NCBI RefSeq assembly: GCF_003473485.1
Contig: NC_053049.1
Span: 12,028,001-12,092,000, forward strand
Source of the DNA: Medicago truncatula
Taxonomy: Eukaryota; Streptophyta; Magnoliopsida; Fabales; Fabaceae
Direction: 5' to 3'
Length of the DNA stretch: 64,000 nt
The notes beneath the pieces are model-generated. The model was not told the origin of the DNA and searched no databases. It worked only from the letters and a program-made list of their open reading frames with translations. Position numbers and translations under genes: made by a program. Shown piece by piece: positions 1 through 11,048 of the stretch. The first letter of the stretch is position 1. Every line of letters begins with the position of its first letter.

Positions 1-606
1 ACTCGGTATCTAGCACAATAACTAACTAATCTGAGAGGTTCAACCCTATCGTCCACTTGTGGGGGCTCTATTTAAAGTTAGAGACAAACCTATCGAAATC
101 AACACTAGGATAAATCGAACCTTGAGATCTTAAGTGAAACACAATCCAAAGTCCCATGCTTGTTTCTTATCTTTCACACGCAGAAAAATGTCATATAATC
201 TAAATGATATCAATTAGCTTTCTATATCTCTAAAGAAGCACCTTTGTAATTTTATCATTCGTTTCCTGTTATGTACATAATCCTGTATCAGCTCAACCAA
301 ATCTGGATTTCATCACAACCCGTCTATAATTTAAAGAAAACAAGGGCTAACTAAACATGTAATCATATTTGGGCCAGTGTTCACTTAACCCATGATACTT
401 AATTAAATTAACCTGAATATACCTATTAGTTTTAATACACATACAGCATCATTCAAAGTGCTTAAAATAGGCTTAATACACAGAATTAGTAGTATATGTT
501 ACTACATCAATATTAGTAATGGTAACCAATGTAGAGTTATAAACACTTATGTTATAAACGCTCAATTAAACTGTTTATCCAATAATCAATAAAATTTGAG
601 TACTAA
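1..606. other. 3' flank of SDR gene A, no gene seen
   Basis: AT-rich sequence downstream of the stop codon of gene A. I see no open frame with family similarity, no RNA gene and no clear transposon end. It probably contains the 3' untranslated region of gene A, but no polyadenylation point can be fixed by eye. Confidence 0.5.
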
Positions 607-3600
607 TCAAAAGGAAGACACTTCAGTCCGGTAAAAGAACATGCCAGAAGTACCACCATTTGGAATTAGTGCTAGCTTCACAACACTAACAGCACCTTCT
701 TCAACCGTTAACAAACCGTTATTGGCAGTTATATCTGTTATGGTATAACCAGGGCAAACACTATTGATGCATATAGTAGGAAATTTTTTAGCAAGAATTC
801 TTGTATATGCATTCATAGCAGCTTTAGAGATGATATAAGCTCCCAAAGTCTTAGGCCAGCCATTGTCATAATCTAATAAACCGTTTTTGAAATCTTCTAG
901 AAACTTCTTTAATACTTCATCTACTTTCTCTTCTGTAAGGTTATCGGCTTCACTGAAGAAGCGTTTTGGCCATCCATCTGGTATACTCTGGATTTGACAT
1001 GAATAAGTAATAAGATTTCATGCAAATTAAAAGAGAAAATTATGAGATAATGATAAAGCCGGTGATGGCGATCAGTCCTCTCATATTGCATATTCACATA
1101 GTTTCTCGCAATAGTCAATATCGACCATTGGTTTCTCGTGTCCATTAATAATACCACATAGTTTTCTGGCGATGGTCAATCTCGACCATTGGTTTGCGAT
1201 CAGTCCGCTCATATTACATATTCACTATATCAAATTTAAATGATCTTGACCATTGATTTAGATAGGACGTCAAGATCATTAACCATGCAAATCTGTTTCC
1301 AATTTTTAAAGGCAAGCTTGTTCTTTTGTTTTATTAGGATCCAATATGAGAGAGTGTTTTAAGTAATTAGCAGGTAGTAATTAGGTTTAAGTAGATTATT
1401 AGTAAGTGGCCCATTAGGATTAACAATAAAAGGCCCATTAGGATTAAACCTAATTACATAAAACACCCCACTCATATTGATGATAATTGATTTTGCAAAA
1501 TTGATTTTTGTTAAAAGTAAATTGAACAATAAATTTGATGCACTTATTTACTCTCCCATAAGGGAATCCAAATAAGATGCACTTATTAAGGCAAGGAGTA
1601 AAATAATCTACCTCTAACTGCCCCAAAGTGGATGATACATTCACAATTCTTGGTGAATCAGATAACTGAAGGAGGGGTAGAAGTGATTCAGTAGTTATTT
1701 TTGCTCCATAATAATTTGTTTGCAAGCATTCTTCAGCTAACTCATATGTTTGAGTCATTGCCTTTCTTCTATTATCATTTGACAATGCCTGCAAAGGATA
1801 ACTCATCAATACTCAAACAAACCTATTTATAGCTGTTTTCAATCTCCTAACAATATATTTGACAAAATAATATTATAATCCATTAACAATGAGATCATTT
1901 CCATAACAGATATCATGCAAGTATAGATTGACATAAAGCATCGTTGAACCAGATTGAATAGAAACTTCCATATATAGAAATATAGAGGGTATTTTAACCT
2001 TAAAATTTGGGTTGGACCGAACTCAGTCTTATAAAACTGACTTGTAACATAATGACGGTTCAACTTATAAATATATGTTCAGGTCTTGTCTCATCGACTT
2101 TAGTTGGGTCTAATTCAACCATAAAAGTGAGGTGAGTACTGCTCTCACTTATTATGTTCAGGCCTTATCTCTTTCAACGTGGGACTCATAATGGTTAGTA
2201 AAAGTAATAACGATCAAGAAAAGTTTCGTATTTACCCCACGATTGTAGATAGCCAGGTTAATCAACTCTTTGTCTTTAATTATGGTTCCAATAATCCCTG
2301 CATTGTTAACCTAGAATGAACAACTTTTGTTAATTTAATATGCATATATAGAAAATCAGAAGTCATGAGATTCCCTTCAAAGCTATCTATCAAGAAATTT
2401 TATCAACATAAGTTATGGTTGTCAAAATCAGGATTTTGCATCAGATTGAAAGAGAATAGCAAAATCGAAAATCATAAAATCGCAATCGAAATTGAAGAAT
2501 TCTACCTAACTGACTTAAAGCCTAGATGCTACATCAAATCACACACACCCCCCATCATATCAACACCTTCATCTTCACCAATCTCATCATTTCCTCCATC
2601 ATCATCATCATCATCACCACTCGCATCATTTCCATTTTCACCTTCGTTGTCTCTTTCTTACTGAATGAAATAAGAGCTTGACGAAGACAACGGCAGATGA
2701 TGGCAACCAAATGGAAACAATTGAAACCGGAATCAAAATCGACCAGTATAAAAAAATGCCTGTGATCGTTCCAAATCGTGTGAAAACCTGCGATTTTGCA
2801 GCGATTTCATGCAATTTCGTTGCAATTAATTACCACAATTTTGCATGTTTATCGATTCTTCTATAACTGGATATAAGCTATTGATAAAAGAAAAATACCT
2901 ATCAAGTTGATTTAATGGCAACTTATGTTTTTTATTTTTTTGGGTAAATTGGCAACTTATGTTTGTTTGCTATAAAATGAAACAAAATTTAACAAGTAGC
3001 AAAACCAAATACATATTTCAAGAATTTGGAATATTGATCGAACTAACACAGAATTAGTGCAGAGAATGATAAAATAACTATGATAGTTGCAAGAATTAGA
3101 AATTATTAATAGATTAATCAAATAATGACTAACAAGGACAAGTATGAAACATGCATGTAGAACAACAAAACAAACAATGAATAACAAAAGATACAAGATA
3201 AGCCAAGGGACCGCCATTACATTTCTCACACTTGTTGTAGTTGCACGTCGCATATCATCTAAACAAGATCAGACGACTCACATTTCTACTGCGTCATTTA
3301 ACTCAAAATACACAGTTAAAATATGAGCCGTCTAATATCTAATATCTTATCAGATGGTTTATATTCACAACTACCGTAAATGCGAGAAAAAAAATCATAC
3401 CAAAATATCAAGTTTGCCAAATTGTGATTTGACAAAATCTGCAAGAGAGGCTACACTTGCATCATCAGCCACATCTAGTTGATGAAAGGCAACAAAATCA
3501 GATAAACCATAGGCTTTGAGTGTTTGCAAAGCATGAAGACCTCTTTTCTCATCTCTTGCTGTAAGCACCACTTTGATTCCAGCTGAAGCTAATTGCTTAA

Positions 3601-3813
3601 CTATTTCAAACCCAATTCCTTTGTTTGCTCCAGTCACCACTGCATACCTGACAAACTCAACCCAACACCAATAGGATCAAAACATGAAGAAGGACAAAAA
3701 AAGTGAAAATGAAAATGGGTGATGAAAAATATAACAATAATTTAATGGCATTGAAATATATTATAATGACAGGTCACATGATTCTATTGTTACCTTTTTG
3801 CAGTTTCTCCCAT
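607..3813 (-). CDS. SDR gene A: (+)-neomenthol dehydrogenase-like reductase (5 exons)
   Basis: Exons, in coding order: 3794-3813, 3401-3647, 2236-2310, 1612-1788, 607-987. All introns are GT-AG, and the joined frame is open for 299 residues. Seen: TGANKGIG at residues 12-19 (dinucleotide-binding loop), Arg38 after beta-2 (usual for NADPH preference), Asp65, NNAG at 91-94, Asn139, Ser166-Ser167, and Tyr224-x3-Lys228. Between Ser and Tyr lies the long helical insertion typical of the neomenthol dehydrogenase / salutaridine reductase group, which reduces or oxidises carbonyls on terpenoid or alkaloid-like substrates in the cytosol. The substrate is unknown. This is the last gene of the array and the most divergent of the A-C group. 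Its exon 3 is unusual after NNAG, its exon 5 begins [10 protein letters not shown] where the others have xNEW, and one residue is added before the GWPK motif. It could be specialised or under weaker constraint, although nothing is broken. Confidence 0.88.
1068..1226. repeat. Short direct repeat in intron 4 of gene A
   Basis: The motif GCGATCAGTCC followed by CTCATATT occurs at 1068 and again at 1196. Between the copies are two related stretches containing the motif CGACCATTGGTTT. This looks like local duplication within intron 4. Confidence 0.6.
2035..2205. repeat. LTR/TRIM-like fragment in intron 3 of gene A
   Basis: Contains the combination 'acttataaatatatgttcag ... gtgggactcata', which resembles the terminal part of short LTR (TRIM-type) repeats common in plants. 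Similar wording recurs at 52683-52792 and around 53800-54060. The boundaries are uncertain and no target-site duplication was found. Confidence 0.35.
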
Positions 3814-3829
3814 CTTAAGTTTGAAGTTT

Positions 3830-3930
3830 GAAGTTTGAAATGTGAATGAAGTGTTGTGAACAATAATGAAAAGAAAAATTTGAAATGTGAATGGAATGTT
3901 GTGAACAATGAAAAGAAAAACAATGGCACC
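3830..3930. repeat. Tandem duplication just upstream of gene A start
   Basis: A unit of about 50 bp containing 'tttgaaatgtgaatg', 'gttgtgaacaat' and 'gaaaagaaaaa' is present twice, starting about 20 bp upstream of the ATG at 3813. A shorter AAGTTTG triplication lies next to it. The duplication sits in what should be the 5' untranslated region or core promoter of gene A and is absent from the other seven copies. Confidence 0.7.
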
Positions 3931-4540
3931 CACCACGTAATAATATACTAAAATATCATGCATGTGTAATAAATTAATATTTTTAGGCGATGCATGTAAT
4001 GTAACGCGCTTTCTTTTATATAACCTGTTATATTTGTCATTTTGCAGTTTTTTCATTTATGCTTTGGAGTTGGTCTATGGTCAGATTATATATTTTAGGC
4101 AAAAGAAGGCAAGCCTAGCAAGGAGGGGGACCACACCAAAATCTCCTTAGTAGTTAACAAACCTAAAGTTAGGTTTACCTAACTTGTTTTGTACATAAGT
4201 AGCTCTAATACAGTCGAGGACATTAAGCCAAACAATTAAGTGATTAGAAGCTAAGCCCTATATTTTCTAATATGTCAGCATATTGATTTTCTTCTCTGCA
4301 CGTGGGATGCAATGAAATTCTTTGACCTAGTTTTGTTGATGCAATTGTTCCATCTGTTTCTTAGCTTCCAGGGAACTACATAATTGTTCTTGGAACTTGG
4401 AAGCATGTGCCACCAAAGCAGAATCTAACTCAAGCCAAAGGTTGTTTCAGTTATTTTGATATGCTAGCTCAATAGCCCTCATTGACCTCTAGATCTTTTT
4501 TGATAGACTCTCTAATAGTTTTTATTGATCTTCCCTTTGG
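3931..4540. other. Upstream region of gene A, nothing recognised
   Basis: Should contain the promoter of gene A. The promoter block shared by genes B and C is not recognisable here. No gene or transposon end was seen. Confidence 0.4.
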
Positions 4541-4815
4541 TATAGTTAGTAAAAAACACGTTAGTAAATAACATAAATATATAACTTAGTAAAAATAATG
4601 TTAGTTAGAAAAAAAAATGTTAGTTCGTAATAAAAATGTTAGTTACTTTGTACCAAAAAAAAATGTTAATTACTAAAAAAAAATTAGTTTAGTTAAAATG
4701 TTAATTAGTTCGTAGTAAAAATGTCCATTGTTTAAGAAAAATGGAGTTTAGTAAATATGATAGTTAGTTGTAAAATATTAGTTAGTAAAAATAGTGTTGG
4801 TTAGTTAGTAATTTT
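4541..4815. repeat. Degenerate minisatellite (TTAGTTAGTAAAAATG-like)
   Basis: Many imperfect copies of a 15-20 bp motif built from 'ttagttagta' and 'aaaaatg' follow one another. They are very AT-rich and non-coding. Confidence 0.7.
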
Positions 4816-4847
4816 TTTTTTTGAAAACCAAAATAAAATAAATTAAA

Positions 4848-5211
4848 GGCTAAAATATGGTTTTGGTCCCTGCAAATATGCCTCGTTTTGGTTTTAGTCC
4901 CTGTAAAAAAAATTGTTGTTTTTGGTCCCTGCAAAATATTATTTTTTTGGAAATAGTCCCTGCAGGGACTATTTCCAAAAACAAAATATTTTGCAGGGAC
5001 CTTTTACAAAATCAAAAGATTTTGCAGGGACTATTTCTCTAATAAATGGTTCAGTCATCATGTGCCACGTGTGCAAATTATCACAAAAGTGGAGCCAGGG
5101 ACCAAAACCAAAATGAGACATATTTGCAGGGACCAAAAACAACAAAAATTTTTTGCAGGGACTAAAACCAAAACGAGACATATTTGCAGGGACCAAAACC
5201 ATATTTTAACC
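4848..5211. mobile_element. MULE-type foldback MITE, 364 bp
   Basis: The terminal inverted repeats begin GGCTAAAATATGGTTTTGG on the left; the right end read in reverse gives GGTTAAAATATGGTTTTGG. The element is flanked by a perfect 9-bp duplication TAAATTAAA at 4839-4847 and 5212-5220, the length made by Mutator-like transposases. The interior is made of repeated 'ggtccctgcaaa' motifs pointing inward from both ends and forms a large hairpin centred near 4975. Short open frames across it arise from the palindrome and are not genes. Confidence 0.88.
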
Positions 5212-5366
5212 TAAATTAAATCAAGAAGAGATCCTAACCTGTATAAGAAGTGCAAGGCTATTATAGGAACCAAGAGTGACTACAAACATAATTACAAACC
5301 AGACACCAAGGAAAAGGGGAGCAACAAAAACACTAGTTAGGAAGGGAAAAAAACGCTAGCTTGGTA

Positions 5367-5639
5367 CTCCCTCCGTCTCATAATATTAGTCGTTTAAGGT
5401 TTGTGCATGATTATTATGGAAATCATTAATTGTGTTGATTTCAATGGTATAATCAGTAGCATTTACTAAAATACCCTTATTAATTGTAGTTAGTAGAGTA
5501 GTTAAGTTAGATGAAATTCAATAAATAAAGGTATAATAGCGGAAAAAAATAATAAATGCTACATTAGTATTGTAAAATGACAATTATTTTAAGAAAAAGA
5601 AAAAATGGTAAACATACAATAATTATGAGACGGAGGGAG
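5367..5639. mobile_element. Stowaway-type MITE, 273 bp
   Basis: Begins CTCCCTCCGTCTCATAAT and ends with its reverse complement ATTATGAGACGGAGGGAG, flanked by TA on both sides (5365-5366 and 5640-5641). This is the standard Tc1/mariner-derived Stowaway terminus. The interior is AT-rich and non-coding. Confidence 0.9.
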
Positions 5640-5934
5640 TAACATAACTCCAGCATTGAGGGTGAAAAAATTATTGTGCCTTTTAATTTATTATTATTGA
5701 GCCCAAAAACACTACTATTTTTGTTGTTTTCCAAGAAAAAGTTACTATTATCAGCTGTTTTAACATGTGTAATGTTGCACATGTTAGACAAACTCTTGAT
5801 AAAAAGGAGTAACAATTAATAAATTTAGAATCCCTTAAAAAAAAAAAAAAAACTTTAGAAGTTGTTTATATTATAGTTTATTTTAGGCTTATGTGTCTAC
5901 TAGCACAAGTGTATATAGAACTGTGTGGGAAAGA

Positions 5935-6412
5935 AACTTATTAGTTATTAGAGCTTATTAGCTCCAATAAACTGTTTATCATAAGCTCTTATGAATTTGG
6001 ACTTGTGAATTGTAGACACCCAAACCACAGAGAAGGTACAAGGTCTTTGTTCAAATATCTACATTAAGCCAAAAAAAAAGGGATGAGATTCTCATTTGTA
6101 AACCAAGCCAAAGAGCAAAGTACTTCAATAATAATTATAAGTAGTAGTCTTCTTTCAAATAATCTCTCATGTCCTTCCTCCCAAAAGCTTCTTAAAGTAT
6201 TTTCCTTTTCCAACAATCAATTAGTTTTGCATATAAATACTTTCCTTAATCTAGAAAACTTGATGTAGCAACTACAACAATAATAACAATAATAGTAATA
6301 TTATCAATATCAAATGTAACAATAGTAACAATAATATTGTCAATATTAAATACAACAACATTAACAAGCAAAGCAACACATTTTGTTATTAAACCACATA
6401 ACATAGTACTAA
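5935..6412. repeat. 3' flank of gene B, duplicated again behind gene C
   Basis: The text 'agagcttattagct', 'acacccaaa', 'ggtacaaggtctttg', 'gggatgag.ttctcatttgtaaacca' and a CAA/AAT-rich run occur in the same order here and at 10500-11048. The two stretches lie at the same distance from the stop codons of B and C, so B and C arose from one duplication unit that included the 3' flank. Confidence 0.8.
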
Positions 6413-9029
6413 TCAAAAGGAAGACATGACTTCAGTCCTATGATAGAATTGGCCAGATGGACTTCCATTGGGAAGCAATGCTAGCTTCACAACACTAGCA
6501 GCACCTTCTTCAGCAGTTAAGAGACCAGTATTACCAGTTATATCTGTGATGACATAACCAGGGCAAATACTATTGATGCATAAAGTAGGAAAATTCTTAG
6601 CAAGAATTCTTGTATAAGCATTCATAGCAGCTTTAGACAAGACATAAGCACCACCAGTTTTAGGCCATCCTTTGCTTTCCATTGAACCTTCTTTGAAATC
6701 TTCTAGAAATTTCTTCAATACTTCATCCACTTTCTCTTCAGTTAGGTTATCAACATCACCAAAGACTTCTCTAGTCCATTCATTTTTTATTCTCTGGTTT
6801 TGATATGAATAAGCAATAAAACCTCATTTAAAATGAAGCCAAACTTTAGGAGACAATAATATAATTTAAGAAAATGTACTCTTTATAACGAAGCTTATTT
6901 TTCTATTGGTCATTTTGAAAATAAGTTCCACTTAAAATGATAGTTCTATCTGAATTTTATCGAATAAAAGAGTTTGAAAATAGAGTGTTACAGTGATGAC
7001 AAAACGGCTTTTGACCGGTTGGTAAAGTAAGTACAAATTTTTTGCTTAGAGAGAATAGCAACTATAGTCTATGAAATTGCAAAAGTAAAACGACCGAGTT
7101 CTTGAAATAGAGATATTTCAAAATAATCCTTGAAATTGAAAAAATACCTTATTGCATCAATTTTTTGGATTGGTGAATTTAGCTTGTAAAATAGTCCAAA
7201 AAATATTAATTATGATTAGAGATTTTCAATTTCAAAGATCATTTTAAAATTTGTAATTATAAGACATAATTGCCCATCCCTACAATTTAAGACTAAATTA
7301 ATGATTCACTTTCTATCTTTGTTTCCTAAGACATAATTACTCTTACTTTGTTCTATTCACACTAAAAACCTTAAGAATTGATTAACACAAGGACTAAAAT
7401 ATCTTACCTTTAACTTCCCTGTAGTGGATGATACATTCACAATCCTTGGTGAATCAGATAACTTTAGGAGGGGCAGAAGTGATTCAGTGGTTATTTTAGC
7501 ACCATAATAATTTATTTGCAAACATTCTTCAGCTAACTCATATGTTTGAGTCACTGCCTTTTTCTTTTCATCTTCTGATAATGCCTACAAAGGCCAAATC
7601 ACAAATACTCAAACCCAAAATATAAAACAATTACAACATTTATTTAAAGCTAATCACTTCCCATAATATACACTTTTATACATGGATGAGTTAAACTCTA
7701 ATTATTTTTCAAGATAAGGTGTATATAAACCCACTTGGGTTGGTTTGGCGGTGTTGACTTGGGACCTTGAAGTGTGCTTCTTCTCAAGGTCTTAGGTTCG
7801 GTTCTGCCTGATGCCAATTTAGGTGGGCCAGTTTAGCTTCTTAAAAAAAGGTACAGAAAGGGAATTAGCCAAATAAAGGTGAAAACACCTACAGATACTT
7901 ACTCTAGGGTTAGAGATAAGCAAACTAGCCAAATCTTTGTCATCAATTAGAGCTCCACTAATCCCTGCATTGTTAACCTGCATTGAACAAATTTTCTTAA
8001 TGAAATATATACTTATACTAATAAAAATGAGAAGCATGATATTCTCTTCAAAAAAATGAGAAGCATGAGATTCCCTTCAATTTAAGTTATCAAGAAAATT
8101 CATCATAACTCAATTGACTAGATATAAATAGAACAATTATCAAGTTTGTTAAACAGTAACACAATGCAACAGAATACCTACATAGTAAAGACTATTTACA
8201 CTCAGATATAGTTCTAATTGTAGCCAAAAATAAAAAGAAAGTTCCAATTGTAACAAAAAAGAAATCAAGTACTAATAAAACTATTGAGATAGCTATAGTT
8301 ATCCCATCACACTAACAATAGTTATCTCACCAAAAACATATCTAAACACTCTTGTAACAAGCATGCAAGTATAGACAACAAAACTAAGGAATAAAAAAAG
8401 AGTGACTTAGTCAATTAATCTGTGACGAACTTTCATTTTAAAAAATGTAAAGGAGGACCAAATTTTTTATGTTACCAGAATATCAAGTTTGCCAAATTGG
8501 GATTTGACAAAATCTGCAAGAGTAGCTACACTTGCAGCATTTGCCACATCTAGTTGATGAAATACAACAAAATCAGATAAACCAGATGCTTTAAGTGTTT
8601 CCAATGCATGAAGACCTCTTTTCTCATCTCTTGCTGTAAGCACCACTTTGATTCCAGCTGAAGCTAATTGCCTTACTATCTCTAATCCAATTCCTTTGTT
8701 TGATCCTGTCACCACTGCAATCCTGGCAACAAACACAACCCACATGGTTTTAGAATATGGACGAATTTCATATACTTTAAGACTTAATCGATGGACTTTA
8801 TATAATATAAGTACTGCATATTGAATTAGATAGAAATTTCATTTACTTTACGACTAAATTGATGTCTGTGATGCAATGCGATCACAATTGAGATCATATA
8901 TCAGCTACATTTAACTGTAATTGTCGGCAATATTGAAGTTTGTGACGCAATCAAAACCGTTACAACCAATGAATTCTAAAACTTAAAAAAAAAAAGTTCT
9001 TTGCTATACCTTTCTCCAGTTTGTCCCAT
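6413..9029 (-). CDS. SDR gene B: (+)-neomenthol dehydrogenase-like reductase (5 exons)
   Basis: Exons: 9010-9029, 8476-8722, 7903-7977, 7408-7584, 6413-6793, giving 299 residues without interruption. The start is ATG at 9029, preceded by CAACTAAAG, a context shared by most copies. Motifs: TGSNKGIG 12-19, NNAGISG from 91, Asn139, Ser166-Ser167, Tyr223-x3-Lys227, and the CPGYVITD stretch that follows the catalytic helix. Residue 8 is Ile (also in C), where all other copies have Tyr. It is closest to C: exon 5 after the first 20 residues is almost the same, and the 3' flank is shared. The most compact copy along with C (2.6 kb), with no large insertion in its introns apart from a SINE in intron 3. 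NADPH-dependent carbonyl reductase or dehydrogenase of specialised metabolism is inferred from the family; the substrate is unknown. Confidence 0.92.
7728..7850 (+). mobile_element. tRNA-derived SINE in intron 3 of gene B
   Basis: Reads as a plant SINE: an A-box-like stretch (ggtttggcggtgttgactt) is followed about 45 bp later by a B-box-like AGGTTCGGTTCT and a 3' tail TTCTTAAAAAAAG. The wording matches a common legume SINE type. No clear target-site duplication was found. Confidence 0.55.
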
Positions 9030-9083
9030 CTTTAGTTGGAATCTGTGCTTCTGTGCCGTGCATGTTGATTCTAAAGTGCTAGT

Positions 9084-9150
9084 GGTATATAACATGAGAA
9101 ATTTTCTTGTTTTGGGAAATGGTTAAACTACACACAAATTATACTATTCC
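9084..9150 (-). promoter_or_regulatory. Promoter block of gene B (shared with C)
   Basis: On the minus strand a block GTGTGTAGTTTAACC, then ATTTCCCAAAACAAGAAAA, lies about 75-120 bp upstream of the ATG. A TATA-like GTTATATACC follows between the block and the ATG. Gene C has the same order at 13768-13830. Conservation at a fixed distance in a non-coding stretch is the only evidence for a promoter role. Confidence 0.5.
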
Positions 9151-9360
9151 AAGTGAATGATTATTATTTGCCTCCTACCTCTCTATGCTTGTTTCTGTGA
9201 CTGACATTTAAACATGATTATGAGTTATATTTAGAGATAGATTGCAGTGTATAGAAATGGACAGAGAGATCTCCGCAACCGCCTAACCATATTCTGCATC
9301 TGTCCCATTACACTTCAGCTACAACAGGAATCCTGGTTATCTAGCTCTTGGTGAAATGTT

Positions 9361-10430
9361 CATTTCTCAATCTGAATAATTGTTCGATTTTGACGTCAAA
9401 ACTGCCTTCCTCAATGAACCAATTATGGATTTGAGGTAAATGGTGAAGAAGGAAATGTACTGACTCTATGAAAGTCATTGCATTTCTTAAAGCAGACTCT
9501 TTGAGCTTGCAATGAAAGTATAAATTCAGTTCTTATATGTGGACGATCTGTTCGTAACAAACACTAATGTAAAGATCATGAGTAATGTCGATTTTCAATT
9601 AGTGTGCGTGTATGTGGGCGATCTGCTCATAACAAACAGTTATGTAAATGAGATTCAGCAGTTCAAAAACAAGATGAAGTCTGAGTTTGATACATGTAAA
9701 GTTGGATTTTTCATGGTTTAGTTTAGGAAGGAAACAGAACCGAATTTTCACAAGTCATAAACTGAATTGAACCGTGAATGGTATAAAGGGTCGATCGATG
9801 CACCAGTTCTGTGGTTTTGGACCGAACCGTAATTACCTTTACAAAAAAGATAGAACTGATCCTTAGTGAACTAAACTGCACCAAATTGCTATCATTAACC
9901 TTTAATTAGGACTTTGAAAAAAACCAAAAACTGAACTAAATCAAATATCATGATTGTTTAAGGAAACCAAACTGAACTGAACTATAAAGAATCAGACTGT
10001 GACAAGTAGTTTACGAGCTGAACTTATGCTGTGGTTCGTTTTTTAGTTTTATTTTTCACCATCGTACTTAAGAGGTTCGGATTTTAATTATAACCATGCG
10101 CCAACACCAATGGAAGTAAACATCAAGATGGTGAATCTAACAACTACTAATCTCAAGATTGCATAAATAGTTATTTGATATATGCTAGTAACAACCAACT
10201 TTGGCTTATTGTTCTAAGCAAGTTGAATATAACCTCTATAATTTTGTTGCCTATAGTGATAGATATTGGATTGGAGATGGTGATGATTACAAATACACAA
10301 CCAGTTTTGTATTGTCATAGGAAACTCAATTTTCACCAGAACGCCACAGAAGCATTTGATAGTCATTTTCTCAACTTGTGAAGCACAATATGTATCGGTT
10401 GCTTCATCTATCAGAGCGTAAGGGAGTGCA
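9361..10430 (+). pseudogene. Ty1/copia polyprotein remnant (RT and RNase H pieces)
   Basis: Broken frames on the plus strand read FDVKTAFLNEP near 9390 and LYVDDLFVTNTN near 9534. A second copy of the same reverse-transcriptase motif, YVGDLLITNSYVNEIQQFK, lies near 9610. Near 10250 the frame YSDRYWIGDGDDYKYTTSF corresponds to the RNase H region of copia elements. Stops and shifts interrupt it throughout, and about 350 bp of unrelated sequence separates the RT and RNase H parts. No LTRs were recognised. This is an old, dead fragment. Confidence 0.8.
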
Positions 10431-10499
10431 TAGCAAGAAAAGATGTACATGAAGAACGTGTGAATCAAATAGTTGAAATCTTCATCTATCTGTTTGGGA

Positions 10500-11048
10500 G
10501 AGAAAATTATCAGAGCTTATTAGCTTATATAAGCTGTTTTTGATAATCTCCTTGAACAAGCTTATGAATTTGGAAGTATGAACTCTACACACCCAAAATA
10601 CAGTAGGTACAAGGTCTTTGTGCAGATATCTGCATTCAAGCCTTAAAAAGGGATGAGTTCTCATTTGTAAACCATTGGGCCGGATACCGAGGTTAAAAGT
10701 AGTCCTCTCTGCTGGTGGATAGTGGGATTGATCTCACGATTTAGTCGACCATTGGTCCAGATACTGAGTTTAAAATAAATAAAGAGCAATCTTCTTCCTA
10801 AAAACCTTTATTGTTCCCTTCCTAAACTATTTTCTTCTTCCAACAATCTATTAGTTTTGCAGATAAACCCTTTCCTTAATCTAGAAAACTTGATATAACA
10901 ACAATAGTAATAACATTGTCAACATCAAATGTAACAATAATAACAATAATATTGTCAATATTAAATAGAACAACAATCATAACGATCATAACCACAATAA
11001 CAATAAAATCGACACATTTTGTTCTTAAACCACATAACATAGTACTAA
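10500..11048. repeat. 3' flank of gene C, duplicate of 5935-6412
   Basis: Second copy of the flank described at gene B. It ends in the same CAA/AAT-rich tract with alternating 'aacaataataacaata' and 'attgtcaatatta' just before the stop codon of C. The copy is interrupted near 10675-10770 by about 95 bp that is absent from the B flank. Confidence 0.8.

Noticed and set aside
2365..2866. Two plus-strand open frames, the first with a Ser/Pro-rich end
   Set aside because: They lie inside intron 2 of gene A. The Ser run comes from a TCA microsatellite, and no domain is seen.
4857..5202. Overlapping open frames on both strands with mirror-like peptides
   Set aside because: They are produced by the palindromic MITE 4848-5211, whose two arms encode the same words in both directions.
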